A stretch of DNA of 64,000 nt, taken from positions 2,976,001 through 3,040,000 of the forward strand of contig NZ_CP179213.1 of the NCBI RefSeq assembly GCF_051201685.1. The letters are read 5' to 3'. Shown piece after piece: positions 62,297 to 64,000 of this stretch. Made by a program: the position numbers and the translations under genes. The first letter of the stretch is position 1. The number at the start of each line of letters is the position of its first letter. Under the pieces are notes generated by a model. The model had not been told where the DNA came from. It searched no databases and saw only the letters and a list, made by a program, of their open reading frames with translations. This stretch comes from Luminiphilus sp051201685 (GTDB taxonomy: Bacteria; Pseudomonadota; Gammaproteobacteria; Pseudomonadales; Halieaceae).

Positions 62297-62794
62297 TTAA
62301 TCATCGAAGTCAGAGCTTTGAGTTTTATGAGTGCCACCATAATTAGCCGGTGAAAAGTGCGTGGATTTAACGCGCCATTCTCCGTCACTCTCTTTCAACC
62401 AGACACTGGTGACACGCGTGCGATAAGGGGAAACATTGCCTTCCATACCCACTACCCCTTCAGCGTAATAGCGGGCATAAACGACACCCTCGGCAATCTC
62501 AGTGGCTTCAGGATAAACAACCCGAAGATTACCTGTATTGCCCACCATATTTTTTTTCCAATCCTCGGCCGAGGCTATCGCCATGGGCTTGTGAAAGCTG
62601 CCGTCTGAATTGGTGCCCAAGAATCCGGTCTGACTTTCCATGGCCGCAACGGTCTCGTGATCGTTATTATTTCTGGCATCCCAGTAGGTTTCGATAGCAG
62701 CTTTTACCATAGCCTCTGAAGGTAAGTGCCCATCAGCAAAAACCAAGGCCGGGAGAAGTGTTACCACGAACAAGCAATGTGCAAAAATTTTCAT
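62297..62794 (-). CDS. NTF2/SnoaL-like exported protein
   Basis: A 165-residue protein with signal peptide MKIFAHCLFVVTLLPALVFA. The rest has the cone-shaped NTF2-like pattern: AAIETYWDARNNNDHETVAAM, then VVYARYYAEGVV and VTSVWLKESDGEWRVKSTHFS. The domain is used as an enzyme or binding fold, with no telling residues here. GAGGAG lies six bases before the ATG. It probably shares a message with the DUF5329 gene. Confidence 0.75.
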   Translation of the reverse strand: MKIFAHCLFVVTLLPALVFADGHLPSEAMVKAAIETYWDARNNNDHETVAAMESQTGFLGTNSDGSFHKPMAIASAEDWKKNMVGNTGNLRVVYPEATEIAEGVVYARYYAEGVVGMEGNVSPYRTRVTSVWLKESDGEWRVKSTHFSPANYGGTHKTQSSDFDD

Positions 62795-62870
62795 GTGATG
62801 CTCCTCATTACAGTAATAATCAACGTTATAAATATCTCGCTAACAGCCCAAGGGGCCTCCGCGCTCAGCG

Positions 62871-63584
62871 CTAGTCCACACTATCATTGCTGCCGATCGA
62901 TCCAAAATTCACCATGTCGTTGGCGCTTATCAAATTCAACGCCAGACCCACCGTATAAAAGCTGGTCACCGAAAATTCGGAGATGTCTGCGGCGGTATGA
63001 ATAACCGTAATGCCCTTACATAAATCCATACAGGCGGCTTTGCTGACCTCTTGAAGTAAAGCAAATTGACGAAAGTAGTCAGCCAGTTGTGATTTTCCGT
63101 GTCGTTCCCGTTGCGCGTTTTTTAATGCCAGTTGGTTGTCAACAGACGCCTCTATGCGACTAAGAATGTCAGCCTGGGTATTAGACACCTGCTGCACCAT
63201 TTGAGAGTAACGTAGCTCTATATCAACGTTATTTCGATCGGCATTTGCCGAGTGGTAGTCTGCAAGATGATCATCAAGGCAAACCAAGCATCGTGTAATG
63301 CCAAAATAGTTTGCAACCAGGGGCGTAATTGCAGAAATGCCAGTGGCAGCGACAGGGTCACCTTGAATCACAATGATCTTGGGTTTAACCGGTGGCTTTT
63401 TTGCCCAATGCTTGGTGAGCTGCCCGACAAGGTGATCGGCCACGACAACCGGGTCACGCTCATCGTAGTTGCCCATTCCTTCAATAAAAACAGGGTGGTA
63501 TTGCGCCAGCTTTAAATGACAATCTTTTGGCAACGTAACTATCTTCCCTGCAGTTTTCTCTGCACTAGTGGACACACATTTCAA
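62871..63584 (-). CDS. Uncharacterised 237-residue protein
   Basis: Cytoplasmic by appearance, no family recognised. A beta-strand with a Gly-rich turn (KIIVIQGDPVAATGISAI) suggests a nucleotide-fold start, followed by ITRCLVCLDDHLADYHSANADRNN and a long helical middle (MVQQVSNTQADILSRIEASVDNQ). Five Cys are spread along it. The start is unclear: TTG 63584 and GTG 63575 are both open and neither has a ribosome site. Base use looks like the neighbours'. Confidence 0.55.
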   Translation of the reverse strand: MKCVSTSAEKTAGKIVTLPKDCHLKLAQYHPVFIEGMGNYDERDPVVVADHLVGQLTKHWAKKPPVKPKIIVIQGDPVAATGISAITPLVANYFGITRCLVCLDDHLADYHSANADRNNVDIELRYSQMVQQVSNTQADILSRIEASVDNQLALKNAQRERHGKSQLADYFRQFALLQEVSKAACMDLCKGITVIHTAADISEFSVTSFYTVGLALNLISANDMVNFGSIGSNDSVD

Positions 63585-63686
63585 AACAATCGACTAAATG
63601 TTTAACGACCGTGCCTCAACATTTCGCATTGGGCTTGTCCCCTTCAGCAAAGGCGCTCTGCGATGACCTTCTCAGCAATAGTGGCA

Positions 63687-63998
63687 TCAATTTTTGGCCG
63701 TTGGCGGTTTGCTGGGTGGATGCTCCACGACAGGTATCCGATACGAGCAGGCAGGCTTGTTACAGCACTCGTAGTTATCCATCAGCGCGTAGGCTCCCCT
63801 CTCGTGACAAGGCGTGCAATAGGGTCCTTGCCATTGTTCCCCCTCAGCGACCCATAACGCCCCTTTCCAAAGTCGCTCACTGCGACGTCTTTGAAGCGAC
63901 AGGTACATTGTGAATGCAGCAACCGCACTAGCAACGACCGCACAACCCGCCAAAAAAACCGTGAAATATTCATGCTGGACATAGGTCAGGGGCAAAAA
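63687..63998 (-). CDS. Uncharacterised Cys-rich single-span membrane protein, possibly cut by the window edge
   Basis: About 100 residues with a membrane helix near the N-terminus (FLAGCAVVASAVAAFTMYLS), a basic stretch (LQRRRSERLWKG) and a C-terminal Cys-rich part with YCTPCHERGAY and YECCNKPACSYR, a likely zinc ribbon. The frame is open to the right edge, where the last two bases could be part of an NTG start, so the true start may be at or beyond the edge. No family was recognised. Confidence 0.5.
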   Translation of the reverse strand, partial: FLPLTYVQHEYFTVFLAGCAVVASAVAAFTMYLSLQRRRSERLWKGALWVAEGEQWQGPYCTPCHERGAYALMDNYECCNKPACSYRIPVVEHPPSKPPTAKN

Positions 63999-64000
63999 CA

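Overview
The window looks like chromosomal DNA from a marine gammaproteobacterium, most likely in or near the Cellvibrionales (Halieaceae/OM60-type). The evidence is gene order and family content only; no search was run. Several blocks keep the gene order I know from Pseudomonas and relatives: trxA-rho-ubiD, hemC-hemD/X-hemY opposite argH, cyaY opposite lptM-lysA-dapF-DUF484-xerC-yigB, and glnK-amtB opposite ubiK-comM. No tRNA, rRNA, CRISPR array, insertion sequence or phage gene was seen. The DNA is close to fully coding.

Layout. 1-8741: a truncated sulfotransferase, an RND efflux pump with its adaptor, a phasin-like protein with a histone-H1-like tail, a TetR regulator, a peroxiredoxin and a SLC13-type transporter. 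8813-15211: moaA, a MoxR ATPase with a VWA (CoxE-like) partner, a DUF1631 protein, and pilU on the opposite strand. 15365-19217: gshA (broken by a one-base frameshift), an FKBP-type isomerase lipoprotein, a TIGR02444-type protein, a GIY-YIG protein and thioredoxin. 19495-28909: rho with a long disordered N-terminal extension, ubiD, haem genes including a hemD-hemX fusion, argH and cyaY. 29033-33579: a six-gene lptM-lysA-dapF-DUF484-xerC-yigB operon. 33590-37893: two P-II genes flanking amtB, then ubiK and comM.

37896-51908: cytochrome c5, a GST, a DUF3080 lipoprotein, a DUF4136 lipoprotein, an agmatine-to-putrescine pair (aguB-aguA) followed by a divergent GTP cyclohydrolase II, a DNA-repair pair (cho plus photolyase/cryptochrome), an AsmA protein, selO, and a flavoprotein fusing a PyrD/PreA-like half to a PyrK-like half. 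52393-56264: a tight six-gene run starting with a CsoR-type repressor behind its own palindrome, then an outer-membrane-like protein, a His-rich HMA-like periplasmic protein, a MerT-like membrane protein, an orphan histidine kinase and a PepSY-TM protein. 56310-64000: an M13 peptidase, small membrane proteins, a PhyH-type dioxygenase and several uncharacterised or small exported proteins.

The most likely undescribed system is the CsoR-led cassette. It resembles a MerP/MerT metal shuttle placed under a copper-type sensor, with no MerA or P-type ATPase beside it. Three genes below the usual size cut-off were found by reading the sequence: lptM, a 45-residue membrane protein at 51900-52037 and a 52-residue lipoprotein at 61650-61808.
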